DNA from: Alishewanella tabrizica
GTDB taxonomy: Bacteria; Pseudomonadota; Gammaproteobacteria; Enterobacterales; Alteromonadaceae
Assembly: GCF_014652375.1 (NCBI RefSeq)
Contig: NZ_BMYR01000009.1
Location: 153,855 to 217,854, forward strand
DNA length: 64,000 nt
Reading direction: 5' to 3'
This document shows, one piece after another, positions 27,323-37,255 of this stretch (its first letter is position 1; every line of letters starts with the position of its first letter). The notes under the pieces were generated by a model. That model was not told the origin of the DNA. It saw nothing but the letters and a program-made list of their open reading frames with translations, and did no database searches. A program made the translations under genes and the position numbers.

Positions 27323-28258
27323 TTATTTTTTATGTTGTGCAATTTTCAATATTTCGGTTAACCCGGCTACTGCACCACCAATATTGGCTAATTCGGCAGG
27401 CACTATCATTGTATTATTTGCTTTGGCGAGGTTACCAAATTCTTTAACGTACTGTTCTGCCACACGCAAGCTAACTGCTTCTTGCCCACCAGGGTGGTTG
27501 ATGGCTTCAGCAATTTGCCGGATCCCCTCTGCGGTGGCGATTGCAATTAATTCAATTTCACGCGCTCGGCCTTCAGCTTCGTTAATTTGGCGTAATTTGT
27601 CACCTTCAGACAGGTTAATCACTTCCTGCTTTTGGCCTTCTGACACATTGATCATAGCCTGACGTTCGCCTTCAGATTTAGCAATGGCAGCACGTCGTTC
27701 CCGTTCAGCGCGCATTTGCTGTTCTAACGCATCTTTGATGCTTAGAGGGAGTTCAATGTCGGCAATTTCGTAACGGAGGACTTTTACGCCCCAAGGTGAC
27801 GCGGCTTCGTCTAACGCGCGCACCACTTCTTCGTTAATTTTTGAACGCTCTTCAAAGGTTTTATCTAAATCCGTTTGGCCAATTACCGAACGCATGGTGG
27901 TTTGCGCCAGTTGCGATGATGCATAACGGTAATCGTTAATGCCATAACTGGCTTTGTGTGGATCAATCACCTGAATATACAGAATACCGTCAATGCCGAC
28001 CTGAATGTTATCTTTGGTGACACAGGTTTGGCGTTGTACATCGATAACTTCTTCTTTCAGCGTATGGATGTAGGCCACTTTGTCGATAAAGGGGATAAGA
28101 ATATGAAAGCCCGAGTCGAGTGTGCGCGAATATTTTCCTAAACGCTCAATCACATAGTTACTTCGTTGCGGAACCACGCGCGCTGATTTGAAGATAATGA
28201 TGACCACGGCTAACGCAAAGCCAAAAGTTAGAATGGTTTGAATATCCAATGTTTCCAT
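27323..28258 (-). CDS. qmcA: SPFH/band-7 membrane protein QmcA
   Basis: 311 residues. An N-terminal transmembrane helix (about 8-25) is followed by a stomatin-like SPFH domain (VVPQRSNYVIERLGKYSRTL) and a long helical region rich in EAEGRAREIELIA, as in E. coli QmcA (YbbK, 305). These form large ring-like assemblies in detergent-resistant membrane patches and interact with FtsH/HflKC. It is downstream of the NfeD gene (21-base gap), the usual STOPP operon. Confidence 0.92.
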   Translation of the reverse strand: METLDIQTILTFGFALAVVIIIFKSARVVPQRSNYVIERLGKYSRTLDSGFHILIPFIDKVAYIHTLKEEVIDVQRQTCVTKDNIQVGIDGILYIQVIDPHKASYGINDYRYASSQLAQTTMRSVIGQTDLDKTFEERSKINEEVVRALDEAASPWGVKVLRYEIADIELPLSIKDALEQQMRAERERRAAIAKSEGERQAMINVSEGQKQEVINLSEGDKLRQINEAEGRAREIELIAIATAEGIRQIAEAINHPGGQEAVSLRVAEQYVKEFGNLAKANNTMIVPAELANIGGAVAGLTEILKIAQHKK

Positions 28259-28279
28259 ACTGTGTCCCTCTAGGTTTAA

Positions 28280-28729
28280 TTACTGTGAGTGATGCATTCG
28301 GGCTACGTGTAAGTGAATCCCTTGATTTGCTGTGATTTTAGCAAGTTCGCCTGCTTTTAAGTCGTCGCTTGAATAGGCATCCCATTGCACACCATTAAGG
28401 ATAACGCGGCCTTGGCCTTGCTGAAAATCGGCTAACACTGTGACGCGTTCCCCGATATCTTGACTCAATGAGCTAGGCTGTTCGTTACTGTCAGCGGTGT
28501 AACCTACAAACCAGCGTTTAAAACGGCTACGCGCCGTAAATAAGAGTAATAAGCTAACGACACCAAAAATAGTGTATTGCGCACTGGCAGATTCAATTAC
28601 GCCAAACTGCAGCAATAACCCCACAACAATGGCGGCAATCCCTAAAAAGACGGCGGCAATACTGGTGGCGAGCAGTTCTGTAATAATCAACAGCACGCCG
28701 AAAATAATCCAAATCATGGCTGTACTCAT
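28280..28729 (-). CDS. NfeD-like membrane protein (YbbJ type)
   Basis: 149 residues. Two to three closely packed transmembrane helices fill the first 75 residues (IIFGVLLIITELLATSIAAV). A C-terminal OB-fold follows (IGERVTVLADFQQGQGRVILNG). This is the short NfeD form that pairs with stomatin-like proteins, here qmcA directly downstream. Role is probably membrane quality control; inferred from the pairing. Confidence 0.88.
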   Translation of the reverse strand: MSTAMIWIIFGVLLIITELLATSIAAVFLGIAAIVVGLLLQFGVIESASAQYTIFGVVSLLLLFTARSRFKRWFVGYTADSNEQPSSLSQDIGERVTVLADFQQGQGRVILNGVQWDAYSSDDLKAGELAKITANQGIHLHVARMHHSQ

Positions 28730-28813
28730 GGTAACCTCCGTTTTTACTATGTAGAGTAGGGTTCAGTTTAGCGTAATTTTCATTTTTTAGTAACCTTGCT
28801 TTTACAAAGCAGT

Positions 28814-29884
28814 TTAGGGTCTGGTTTCGCGTTGTGCTAAATGCTGATCAAGTAAGGTTAAAAAGCTCAAAACGGTTTCTACAACCTGATGGTAAAACAT
28901 CACATCTACTTTTTCAGCCGTATCTTCAGGGGTGTGGTAATCGGCATGATCCGCCACGCCAAAATAGATAAACGGTACGCCAGCTTGATGAAACACACCA
29001 TGATCTGAGCTTAACGTCCAGTCTTGGGTATTGCCCGCTAAGTACCAAGGCCGATCATGTGCTGGCAGCAACTTGACGGCGCTTTGCGGTTGTAACTCGT
29101 CAAGCAAGGGTAACAACCAAGGATGATGATAAGTACCCACTGCAAATAATAATTGCTGTGTATCTCGGCTTAACATATCAATATTGATATTGAAGGCTAA
29201 CTGCTCAGCATGTAACAATTCCGTGCGAAAGAGTGCCACCGCGCCTTGTAAGCCTTTTTCTTCGCTATCCAGTGCTACAAATAATACCGGGTGCTGTAAC
29301 GGATTCGCTTTTAGATAGCGTGCCAGTTCCAACATAGCTGCCACCCCTGAGGCATTATCATCGGCGCCATAAAAAATGGTATCGCCATGCATCCCTAAAT
29401 GATCATAATGGGCGGTGAGTACTAAAGGTTTTAGGCCGGGTACTGTACCAGGCAGCAGACCCAGCACATTCGCTGCGTTTTCTACGCCAGGAATAGTGGC
29501 ATTTCTGCCTCTGAGCCAGCGGCTAAATGAAAAATGTTCCTTCACACTGTAGGGATGAAAAAAGCCCTCGGTTCCTGCGGGTTCGAGACCAATTTCAGCA
29601 AATTGTTCAGCAATCCACTCTCTTGCAGCAATACCGCCTGGCGTCCCTGGCGCCCGTCCCTGGCGCTCTGCATCGGCCAGCCAGCGTAAATCAGCCATCA
29701 ATTGTTCGCGATTAATTCGATCTAAGCTAGCTGGTGCCACCTGGGTTGGCGTGATAAGCCTGATACGCTCGGCTTCTAATTCGGTAAGCTGTGTGAGCCA
29801 CAGTGGTTTTAGTAAAACGAGACTTAATGCAGTGACAATCGTAATAATTAGAATAGCTATATAGCGTTTTTTCTTTAAAAACAT
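28814..29884 (-). CDS. Membrane-anchored M28 family zinc aminopeptidase
   Basis: 356 residues from the second of two adjacent ATGs (29884; the first is 29887), both after AAGGA. A single N-terminal membrane anchor (about 5-25) leaves the catalytic domain in the periplasm. The M28 zinc ligands are visible: TAHYDHLG (His, and Asp in GADDNASGVAAMLELA), DSEEKG (catalytic and metal Glu), NIDMLSRD, and a late His in DYHTPEDTAEKVD. This matches the bacterial leucyl-aminopeptidase/glutaminyl cyclase-like group. Open frame continues 58 codons upstream without conservation. Substrate unknown. Confidence 0.88.
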   Translation of the reverse strand: MFLKKKRYIAILIITIVTALSLVLLKPLWLTQLTELEAERIRLITPTQVAPASLDRINREQLMADLRWLADAERQGRAPGTPGGIAAREWIAEQFAEIGLEPAGTEGFFHPYSVKEHFSFSRWLRGRNATIPGVENAANVLGLLPGTVPGLKPLVLTAHYDHLGMHGDTIFYGADDNASGVAAMLELARYLKANPLQHPVLFVALDSEEKGLQGAVALFRTELLHAEQLAFNINIDMLSRDTQQLLFAVGTYHHPWLLPLLDELQPQSAVKLLPAHDRPWYLAGNTQDWTLSSDHGVFHQAGVPFIYFGVADHADYHTPEDTAEKVDVMFYHQVVETVLSFLTLLDQHLAQRETRP

Positions 29885-30032
29885 CATTTTTCCTTCACAG
29901 TTCCCCAAAAGTACTCGCGCGCGGGTTTTGGTGTAATCGCTCGATTGCTCAGTAAGATGCGTGTTAATGCCATAAGCTGTTAAACTAGCTGTTGTTAAAG
30001 CGTTAACTTGCAGCTGCAGTCGTGGCTTCACT

Positions 30033-30080
30033 ATAACAGGTTCAAAAAATAACAGGTTCAAAAAATAATAGGTTCAAAAA
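30033..30080 (+). repeat. Three 16-bp direct tandem repeats
   Basis: ATAACAGGTTCAAAAA is repeated three times head to tail (the third copy has T for C at position 5), ending 10 bases before the ATG of the next gene. It lies in the divergent spacer between the M28 peptidase and the gamma-glutamylcyclotransferase-like gene. Variable copy number between strains would be expected. Confidence 0.9.
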
Positions 30081-30090
30081 ATCACATTCT

Positions 30091-30489
30091 ATGTTTACTG
30101 AGTATTTATTTGTTTACGGTACCTTGCGTCGTGCGGCACAACATCCTATACATCAGCGCATGCTGCGTTATGTCGAATTTTTTGCTGATGGTCACGTTGC
30201 AGGACAACTCTATTCGGTAGGGGCTTATCCAGCCTTGGTAATCAAATCCCCGACTTATGAAGTGAAAGGTGAGCTCTATAAAGTGCTGGATGCGGCAAAA
30301 TTATGGCCGTTACTTGATCAATATGAGGGTGTCGGCCAAGGCTTTGTTGAGCCTCACGAGTATCGTAAGGCTCAGATTAGTGCCATTGCTATAGATGGTC
30401 AGCACTATGTCGCCACGACTTACCTGTATAATCGTGATATATCAGGTTTAAGATTACTGCCCCATGGTGACTTTTTAGCAGATCAATAA
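30091..30489 (+). CDS. Gamma-glutamylcyclotransferase-like (GGCT/AIG2, YtfP) protein
   Basis: 132 residues. The substrate loop VYGTLRRA is at residues 8-15 and the catalytic glutamate candidate is in LLDQYEGVG. It has the small beta-barrel GGCT fold. Members act on gamma-glutamyl amines or have unknown activity; E. coli YtfP is the nearest named relative. No Shine-Dalgarno is clear; the start abuts the tandem repeat. Confidence 0.85.
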   Translation: MFTEYLFVYGTLRRAAQHPIHQRMLRYVEFFADGHVAGQLYSVGAYPALVIKSPTYEVKGELYKVLDAAKLWPLLDQYEGVGQGFVEPHEYRKAQISAIAIDGQHYVATTYLYNRDISGLRLLPHGDFLADQ

Positions 30490-30494
30490 CGTCG

Positions 30495-30842
30495 TTATTG
30501 TGCAGCAACAATCTTAATTTCAATTTTCCAATGTGGATCCGCCAGTTTGGCCGCTACTGTTGTACGCGCTGGCGCTTTACCTGCGGGTAGCCAGGCATCC
30601 CATACTTGGTTCATGGCGGCATAGTCTGCTAAGTCGGCTAAAAAAATGGTGACATCTACCAGTTTGTTTTTATCACTAAAGCAACGTTCCAATAAGGCTT
30701 CGACTTGTCTCAATACATTTTCAGTTTGTGTTTTAATATCAGAAGCTTGGGTGTCGGGTACCATACCCGCACAAAAAATTAAGCCATTCACAATGACTGC
30801 TTCAGAATATCGGCTAGTTGTATCAACGCGTTGTAAACTCAT
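30495..30842 (-). CDS. RidA family (YjgF/YER057c/UK114) protein
   Basis: 115 residues from the ATG at 30842, preceded by GGAGGTGCTT; the open frame extends upstream without support. Signatures: SRYSEAVIVNGLIFCAGMVPD, a central ARTTVAAKLADP carrying the arginine used by deaminating members, and a C-terminal IEIKIVAA strand. The family hydrolyses reactive 2-aminoacrylate-type imines, which is relevant to the threonine dehydratase encoded elsewhere in the window. The exact subgroup (RidA or Rid2/3) is not certain. Confidence 0.88.
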   Translation of the reverse strand: MSLQRVDTTSRYSEAVIVNGLIFCAGMVPDTQASDIKTQTENVLRQVEALLERCFSDKNKLVDVTIFLADLADYAAMNQVWDAWLPAGKAPARTTVAAKLADPHWKIEIKIVAAQ

Positions 30843-31011
30843 AAGCACCTCCGTCAACTTTTTTGAGTTTAGCAGTTGCTGTTGGTAAATAGCAAAATGC
30901 ATTCGAATAGCGTTTTAATTACTTATTGGAATAAAGAAGAGAGATCCATTCTTTTACCTACCCCCGTTTAGACGGCTAAAATGTGAATAATATATTTTTG
31001 CAGGATATTTT

Positions 31012-32826
31012 ATGCTTTTATCTTCCCTCGTAGCACAAGCTAGTCCGTTGTCTGAGCAACAGATCGCGCAATTGCAGGGTTTAGTGAGTCAGCTCAATCC
31101 GATTCAACAAGCCTGGGTAAGTGGTTATTTGGCCGCTAGCGCGCAGCTCGCTGGGCAAGGCATTAGCACGGCACCCGCTGCAGTTGCCGCCCCTGCCGCC
31201 ACCTTAACCATTTTATTTGGTTCGCAAACCGGCAATGCTAAGCATGTCGCACAAGACATTGGCGATGCGGCAAGCGCCAAAGGATTTAGCGTAAAGGTGC
31301 AAGATTTAGCCGAATATAAAGCGGCTAATTTAAAAAATGAGCGCTATCTGGTGATTGTTACCTCGACTTATGGTGAAGGTGAGCCGCCAGAAAATGCCAT
31401 TAGCTTTTATAACTATTTGTTTAGTAAAAAAGCCCCGCAATTACCCGAGTTACGCTATGCCGTGCTGGGCCTTGGCGATACCAGCTACGAGTTCTTCTGC
31501 AAAACGGCACAAGATTTTGATCAGCGTTTGGCCGAGTTAGGCGCCAAAGCGGTGATTGCGCGTGCCGATCTGGATGTAGACTATGCCGCCGCCGCCGCAA
31601 CTTGGCAGCAAAACCTGATTACGACGTTAGAGCCTGAGTTTGCCAAGGCTCCAGCAGCTTCAGCAGACGTGATTGCTTGGCCAGGTGCAACCCAAACGGC
31701 CGCTGCAGTCAGCGTCTATAACAAACAGCAACCCTTTACTGCTGAGTTATATACTAATCAGAAAATTACCGGTCGTGATTCCACCAAAGACGTACGGCAT
31801 ATCGAAATCTCGTTGGCGGGTTCAGGGTTAACCTATCAGCCAGGCGATGCGCTAGGTGTCTATTTTAGTAACGATCCGGCGTTAGTGCGCGAGCTGTTAC
31901 TGTTAACGGGAATTGCCGGTGATACGCCAGTAGAACTTGCCGACCAAAAATTTACCGTTACTCAGGCATTAACTGACGAATTAGAGTTGACGCAATCTTA
32001 CCCGGCTTTTGTCGACAAATACGCCAAAGCGAGTAATAACGCAACCTTACTCAGCTTGTTAGCCGATAAAGTTGCGCTGCGCGCTTATCTGGCTGATCGA
32101 CAAATCATTGATATTGTGCGCGAGCATCCGGCGCTGATTAGTGCCCAGCAGCTGATCGATGCGCTGCGTAAGCAACAGCCGCGCTTGTATTCTATTGCGT
32201 CGTCGCAAGCTGAAGTGGAAGACGAAGTGCATTTAACGGTGGGTGTAGTGCGTTACGAGGCCTTTGGTAAGCCGCATTTAGGCGGCGCCTCGGGCTTTTT
32301 AGCCGAGCGCTTAACCGAAGGCGGCAGCATTAAAGTTTTTGTTGAGAGCAACAATAATTTCCGTCTGCCAGAAAATGATGATACGCCGGTGCTGATGATT
32401 GGACCAGGCACTGGTATAGCGCCATTCCGCGCCTTTTTACAAGAGCGTGATGCACGCGCAGCCAGCGGTAAAAACTGGTTGTTTTTTGGTAATCCGCACT
32501 TTACCCAAGATTTCCTGTATCAGGTAGAGCTGCAAAATTACTTAAAACAAGGCTTACTCACTAAGTTAGATGTGGCCTTTAGTCGCGATACCGCCGAAAA
32601 AGTCTATGTACAGCATAAGTTATTAAAACAGGCTGCTGAGGTATGGCAATGGTTAGAGCAGGGCGCACACCTGTATATTTGTGGTGATGGCGCACGCATG
32701 GCCAAAGATGTGCATCAGGCCCTGTTAACCATTATTCAGCAGCAAGGCGGCAAAGATGAAAAAGCTGCCCAACAGTATTTAGATCAGTTACGCATAGCCA
32801 AGCGCTATCAGAAGGATGTGTATTAA
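31012..32826 (+). CDS. cysJ: NADPH-sulfite reductase flavoprotein subunit CysJ
   Basis: 604 residues (E. coli 599). A flavodoxin-like FMN domain comes first ([18 protein letters not shown] near residue 70, [12 protein letters not shown]), then the FAD domain ([10 protein letters not shown]) and the NADPH domain ([30 protein letters not shown]), ending in the conserved RYQKDVY. It passes electrons from NADPH to CysI. AGGA lies 7 bases before the ATG. Its TAATG stop overlaps the cysI start. Confidence 0.97.
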   Translation: MLLSSLVAQASPLSEQQIAQLQGLVSQLNPIQQAWVSGYLAASAQLAGQGISTAPAAVAAPAATLTILFGSQTGNAKHVAQDIGDAASAKGFSVKVQDLAEYKAANLKNERYLVIVTSTYGEGEPPENAISFYNYLFSKKAPQLPELRYAVLGLGDTSYEFFCKTAQDFDQRLAELGAKAVIARADLDVDYAAAAATWQQNLITTLEPEFAKAPAASADVIAWPGATQTAAAVSVYNKQQPFTAELYTNQKITGRDSTKDVRHIEISLAGSGLTYQPGDALGVYFSNDPALVRELLLLTGIAGDTPVELADQKFTVTQALTDELELTQSYPAFVDKYAKASNNATLLSLLADKVALRAYLADRQIIDIVREHPALISAQQLIDALRKQQPRLYSIASSQAEVEDEVHLTVGVVRYEAFGKPHLGGASGFLAERLTEGGSIKVFVESNNNFRLPENDDTPVLMIGPGTGIAPFRAFLQERDARAASGKNWLFFGNPHFTQDFLYQVELQNYLKQGLLTKLDVAFSRDTAEKVYVQHKLLKQAAEVWQWLEQGAHLYICGDGARMAKDVHQALLTIIQQQGGKDEKAAQQYLDQLRIAKRYQKDVY

Positions 32827-34544
32827 TGAGCCAGTATCCAATAAATCCTGATTTTGTCGCGCCGGGCAAACTGTCGGACAACGAACGTTTAAAAGCAGAG
32901 AGTGATCATCTGCGTGGCACTATCACAACGGATCTCAAAGATGAAATCACCGGTGGCTTTACCGGCGATAACTTTATGATGATCCGTTTTCACGGTATGT
33001 ACCAGCAAGATGACCGCGATATTCGGGCGGAGCGTGCGGCGCAAAAGCTGGAACCGCTACACAATGTGATGTTACGTGCCCGTATGCCGGGTGGCATTAT
33101 TACCCCGGCGCAATGGCTGGCCATTGATAAATTTGCTGGCGAGCAAACCATGTACGGCAGTATCCGTTTAACCACTCGGCAAACCTTTCAGTTTCATGGG
33201 GTGTTAAAACCGAATATTAAGCCTATGCATCAGTTTTTACATCAGATTGGCATCGATTCCATTGCCACCGCCGGTGATGTGAATCGTAATGTGCTCTGTA
33301 CGTCTAACCCGGTGGAAAGTGCGCTGCATCAAGAGGCCTATCAGTGGGCCATTAAAATCAGTGAGCACTTATTGCCGAAAACCCGAGCCTATGCCGAGAT
33401 TTGGTTAGATGAAGAGAAAGTAGAAACCACAGAAACTGAGCCGGTGCTGGGTGATAACTACTTACCGCGTAAGTTTAAGACCACGGTAGTGATCCCGCCA
33501 CACAATGATGTGGATGTGCATGCTAACGACTTAAATTTTGTAGCCATTGCCGAAAACGGCCAGCTTATTGGCTTTAATGTACTGGTGGGTGGCGGCTTAG
33601 CCATGACCTTTGGCGATACCTCTACTTACCCGCGTCGTGCCGAAGAACTGGGCTTTATTAGCCTAGAACATGTGCTGAAAGTGGCGGAACATGTGGTCAC
33701 CGTGCAGCGCGATTATGGTGATCGGGTAAATCGCAAAAATGCTAAAACCAAATACACCATCGATCGGATTGGCGTCGATAATTTCCGTAGCGAAGTGGAA
33801 AAGCGCGTCGGTGTGGCCTTTGAACCGGTAAAACCTTACGAGTTTACTAGCCGTGGCGATCGTTTTGGTTGGGTAGAAGGCATTGATGGCAAACATCATC
33901 TCACCCTCTTTATTGAAAATGGTCGGGTGCTGGATTTCCCAGGTAAACCGCTCAAAACCGGTTTGGCCGAAATTGCCAAAATCCATCAGGGCGATTTACG
34001 GATGACGGCGAATCAAAATCTGATTATTGCCGGTGTGCCCACCGCGCAAAAAGCGCACATTGAGGAGTTAGCTCGGCAATACGGCTTGTTGGATGATACC
34101 CATAGCGAGCAGCGTAAAAACTCGATGGCCTGTGTGTCTTTCCCAACCTGTCCACTCGCCATGGCCGAAGCCGAGCGTTATCTGCCTGAGCTGGTGACCA
34201 AAATTGAAGGTTTGCTAAGCAAAAACGGTGTGGATGATGATCATATTGTGCTGCGGGTAACGGGCTGCCCGAATGGCTGCGGCCGTGCCATGTTAGCCGA
34301 GGTCGGTTTAGTGGGGCGCGCGCCGGGTAAATACAATGTGTATTTAGGCGGTAATAAAGTGGGGACCCGCATTCCTAAATTGTTCCTAGATAATGTGGCG
34401 GAAGCCGACATTCTTAATCAGCTTGATGGCTTGATTGGTCGTTGGGCGAATGAGCGTGAGACTGGCGAGTGTTTTGGTGATTTTGTGGTGCGAGTGGGCA
34501 TAGTTGCTGAAGTCAAAGTATCTAAAACTGATTTTCATGCTTAA
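32826..34544 (+). CDS. cysI: Sulfite reductase haemoprotein subunit CysI
   Basis: 572 residues (E. coli 570). The four cysteines binding the [4Fe-4S] cluster and sirohaem are in [15 protein letters not shown] near residue 435 and [10 protein letters not shown] near 480. Sirohaem-binding arginines lie in the [15 protein letters not shown] segment. It reduces sulfite to sulfide with six electrons from CysJ. Coupled to cysJ by an ATG overlap. Confidence 0.98.
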   Translation: MSQYPINPDFVAPGKLSDNERLKAESDHLRGTITTDLKDEITGGFTGDNFMMIRFHGMYQQDDRDIRAERAAQKLEPLHNVMLRARMPGGIITPAQWLAIDKFAGEQTMYGSIRLTTRQTFQFHGVLKPNIKPMHQFLHQIGIDSIATAGDVNRNVLCTSNPVESALHQEAYQWAIKISEHLLPKTRAYAEIWLDEEKVETTETEPVLGDNYLPRKFKTTVVIPPHNDVDVHANDLNFVAIAENGQLIGFNVLVGGGLAMTFGDTSTYPRRAEELGFISLEHVLKVAEHVVTVQRDYGDRVNRKNAKTKYTIDRIGVDNFRSEVEKRVGVAFEPVKPYEFTSRGDRFGWVEGIDGKHHLTLFIENGRVLDFPGKPLKTGLAEIAKIHQGDLRMTANQNLIIAGVPTAQKAHIEELARQYGLLDDTHSEQRKNSMACVSFPTCPLAMAEAERYLPELVTKIEGLLSKNGVDDDHIVLRVTGCPNGCGRAMLAEVGLVGRAPGKYNVYLGGNKVGTRIPKLFLDNVAEADILNQLDGLIGRWANERETGECFGDFVVRVGIVAEVKVSKTDFHA

Positions 34545-34591
34545 GTAAGTGTGGTTTTGTGGCGGTGAGTAACCGGGTGAGGGAAGTAAAT

Positions 34592-35341
34592 ATGAATGCT
34601 GTAGCTGAAGATTACCGCACTATTTTGCAACAAGACAAGGCCACACAGCAGCAATGGTTAGCTGAGATAAATCATCAGCTAACCCCACTCAGTACTGCTG
34701 AGCGGGTGCGCTGGGCGCTGGCACATTTGCCGGCGAGCCCTATGCTGAGCTCCAGCTTTGGGATTCAGGCGGCGGTGATGTTGCATCTGGTTACGCAGCA
34801 GCAACCGGATCTGCCGGTAGTGCTGACCGATACAGGCTATTTATTCCCAGAAACCTATCAGTTTATTGATCAACTGACCGAGCAGCTTGGATTAAATTTG
34901 CAGATTTACCGCTCTGCGCTATCAGCCCAGTGGCAGGAAGCCCGTTACGGTAAGTTATGGTTAACGGCTGAGGGCACTAAGCAATATAATCAGCTCAATA
35001 AAGTGGAGCCGATGCAGCGGGCATTGCGCGAACTCAATGTCGGCACTTGGTTTACCGGTTTGCGCCGCAGCCAAAGCAGTACCCGTGCGGATAAAGCCAT
35101 TGTTGAAATCAGCCGTGGCGTGGTGAAGGTACAACCGATTATCGATTGGAGTAGCAAGGATGTGTTCTACTACTTGAAAGCACATAACTTGCCTTATCAT
35201 CCATTGTGGGAACAGGGTTATCTGTCAGTAGGTGACACCCATTCTACCGCTAAATTTGAACCTGGGATGAGCGAAGAAGATACCCGCTTTAATGGTTTTG
35301 GCCGCGAGTGTGGCTTACATATGGATGGTGATGGTATCTAA
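34592..35341 (+). CDS. cysH: Phosphoadenosine phosphosulfate reductase CysH
   Basis: 249 residues from the ATG at 34592 (GAGGGAAG upstream; a GTG at 34559 is in frame but weaker). The P-loop-like [24 protein letters not shown] and the C-terminal ECGLH with the single catalytic cysteine near residue 240 are present. No CC pairs for an iron-sulfur cluster are seen, which indicates a PAPS rather than APS reductase. It makes sulfite and PAP using thioredoxin. Last gene of cysJIH. Confidence 0.96.
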   Translation: MNAVAEDYRTILQQDKATQQQWLAEINHQLTPLSTAERVRWALAHLPASPMLSSSFGIQAAVMLHLVTQQQPDLPVVLTDTGYLFPETYQFIDQLTEQLGLNLQIYRSALSAQWQEARYGKLWLTAEGTKQYNQLNKVEPMQRALRELNVGTWFTGLRRSQSSTRADKAIVEISRGVVKVQPIIDWSSKDVFYYLKAHNLPYHPLWEQGYLSVGDTHSTAKFEPGMSEEDTRFNGFGRECGLHMDGDGI

Positions 35342-35436
35342 TTGCAGCAGCAAGAAAGATTTTAGGGTAACAGCTACCAATATGGTGGGTTTTCAGCCAT
35401 ATTTAATACATTAAAGAATGATATGTAGTCTGTACC

Positions 35437-36183
35437 GTGACAAAATGGTTATTGTTGTTGGGATTGGTTTTCGCTGCAGTGAAGAGTCAGGCAGACAGCT
35501 TGGCGGTATATACTGAGCATTTTCCACCTTACAGTTTTGAGCAAGATAAAAAAATTACCGGCTTAAATACGGAATTGGTGCGCCGTACTTGCCAATTGGC
35601 GGAGATTGCCTGTGAATTTCATTTATTACCTTGGTTAAGATCCTTTGAAGCGGTTCAGAAGAATACTAACGCAGCCCTGTATTCCACCTCCCGGAATACT
35701 TTACGTGAAAAACAGTTTAAATGGGTGGGGCCTCTAGCCCATGCCCAGGCGAATATGTACTGGTTAAAATCGCGAAGCGATACCCCGCCTAAAACGTTAG
35801 AAGAAGCCAAAAAATTTATTATTGCTGTAGCGCGTGGCGATATTTACGAACTGTATTTGCAGAGTATGGGGTTTGAGCTCGACGTTAATTTATTGCAATT
35901 TAACAGTAAGTCGGATGCTGTTTTACCCTTTTTGCATGGCAAAGTCGATTTGTTAATTGCTTCTGATCTTATTTTGCCAGTTTGGTTAGCAAAGCATCAA
36001 CAAACTAGTGATGCCGTGATTTCAGTGATTGATCTGTCTGAAGTGGGGCGTAACTATCTTGCATTGCATCCAGAGGTGCCTTTGGAAACGGTCGAGCGGT
36101 TACAGGCGGCATTGGATACATTACGCCAAAATGGCGAGTTTCAACAGTTACAAGAACGTTTTCTAAAACCTTCCCATCCCTAG
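35437..36183 (+). CDS. Periplasmic solute-binding protein, family 3
   Basis: 248 residues from a GTG at 35437. Signal peptide MTKWLLLLGLVFAAVKSQA. The amino-acid-binding SBP_bac_3 fold is seen in LAVYTEHFPPYSFEQDKKITGLNTE (first residues quoted), the usual start of this family, and KFKWVGPLA-like segment near residue 95. No ABC transporter genes are next to it, so it may be a stand-alone sensor-type binding protein of the kind common in Alteromonadales. Ligand unknown. Confidence 0.82.
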   Translation: MTKWLLLLGLVFAAVKSQADSLAVYTEHFPPYSFEQDKKITGLNTELVRRTCQLAEIACEFHLLPWLRSFEAVQKNTNAALYSTSRNTLREKQFKWVGPLAHAQANMYWLKSRSDTPPKTLEEAKKFIIAVARGDIYELYLQSMGFELDVNLLQFNSKSDAVLPFLHGKVDLLIASDLILPVWLAKHQQTSDAVISVIDLSEVGRNYLALHPEVPLETVERLQAALDTLRQNGEFQQLQERFLKPSHP

Positions 36184-36509
36184 CTTTTTTATGTCTTGTT
36201 GTCAGAAAACTGACATGTTATCCCGTTAAGTTATTATGCTAATTGCTGCGCAACTATTGAAATTTGCTTATTCTGCCCAAACGTCTAGTACGGCAAATTT
36301 CGCAGATGTTCATTTTTGCATTTTCTCTCTGAACTTTACGTAGAAGAATATGGTCTTTTTTCGCGCAATTACGTAATGGTCAAAGAGACTTATTATCTAT
36401 TAAACCGATTAAGACGATTTGTTTTATTCGTTTTAAAAATAATTCAGGCTTAGGTAAACTGGCCTCAGTTGAAACACAACATGTTTTATTAACCCAAAGG
36501 AGCAAGACA
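36184..36509. other. Intergenic region upstream of ahpC
   Basis: 326 bases with no gene. It must hold the ahpC promoter. I looked for the four-box OxyR pattern; CTAT-N7-ATTA at about 36398-36412 is only a partial match. Nothing else is evident. Confidence 0.4.
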
Positions 36510-37076
36510 ATGTCTTCTATTATCAATACCAAAATCAAGCCGTTCAAAGCTACTGCATACCATCAGGGTAAATTCGTTCCAGTAACGGATCAGGACTTAC
36601 TAGGCAAATGGTCTGTTGTTGTCTTCTACCCAGCTGATTTTACATTTGTATGTCCTACTGAACTGGGCGATCTGGCTGATTTTTATGCGAAGTTCCAAGA
36701 AATCGGTGTAGAAGTGTACTCAGTATCTACTGATACACACTTCACGCACAAAGCATGGCACGATGCATCTGAAACTATCAAGAAAATCAACTACCCAATG
36801 ATCGCTGATCCAACAGGTGCTATCACGCGCAACTTCGGCGTGATGATTGAAGAAGAAGGCTTAGCACTGCGTGGTACTTTCGTCATCAACCCTGAAGGCG
36901 TTGTTAAAGTATGTGAAATTCATGACTTAGGTATTGGCCGTTCAGCTGCTGAATTGTTCCGTAAAGTACAAGCGGCTCAGTACGTAGCCAACCACGATGG
37001 CGAAGTATGTCCAGCTAAGTGGACGCCAGGTGAAGCGACTTTAGCACCGTCTTTAGACTTAGTTGGTAAAATCTAA
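36510..37076 (+). CDS. ahpC: Alkyl hydroperoxide reductase subunit C (2-Cys peroxiredoxin)
   Basis: 188 residues (E. coli 187). Peroxidatic cysteine 48 in FTFVCPTE, resolving cysteine 167 in GEVCPAKW, and active-site Thr/Arg ([20 protein letters not shown]). AAAGGAGC lies before the ATG. It reduces hydrogen and organic peroxides using AhpF. Codon use is biased to the highly expressed set compared with its neighbours, fitting an abundant protein. Confidence 0.98.
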   Translation: MSSIINTKIKPFKATAYHQGKFVPVTDQDLLGKWSVVVFYPADFTFVCPTELGDLADFYAKFQEIGVEVYSVSTDTHFTHKAWHDASETIKKINYPMIADPTGAITRNFGVMIEEEGLALRGTFVINPEGVVKVCEIHDLGIGRSAAELFRKVQAAQYVANHDGEVCPAKWTPGEATLAPSLDLVGKI

Positions 37077-37130
37077 TTTTGTTTCAACATGCAGGTAACT
37101 GCAGTGTTGTAAGCTGATTACAGCCTCTCC

Positions 37131-37198
37131 GTGAAGCTGTAACCCAGCTTCACACTGCCAAACGTAAGTTTGGTGTCTGGCCGACGCTTTTGTCGGCC
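37131..37198 (+). promoter_or_regulatory. Three consecutive stem-loops between ahpC and ahpF
   Basis: GTGAAGCT/AGCTTCAC (37131-37153), CCAAAC GTAA GTTTGG (37158-37173) and GGCCGAC/GTCGGCC (37179-37198) follow each other in 68 bases. None has a U tract. They could attenuate read-through or protect the ahpC mRNA 3' end, giving more AhpC than AhpF; that role is inferred. Confidence 0.65.
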
Positions 37199-37255
37199 TG
37201 ATCCCCCCTGCTTTGCTGCTATGCGAAAACCTGAATTTTTTGAGGAAGAAGAGTG

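Noticed and set aside
36184..36509. OxyR operator upstream of ahpC
   Set aside because: Only one half of the four-box pattern fits, with mismatches.
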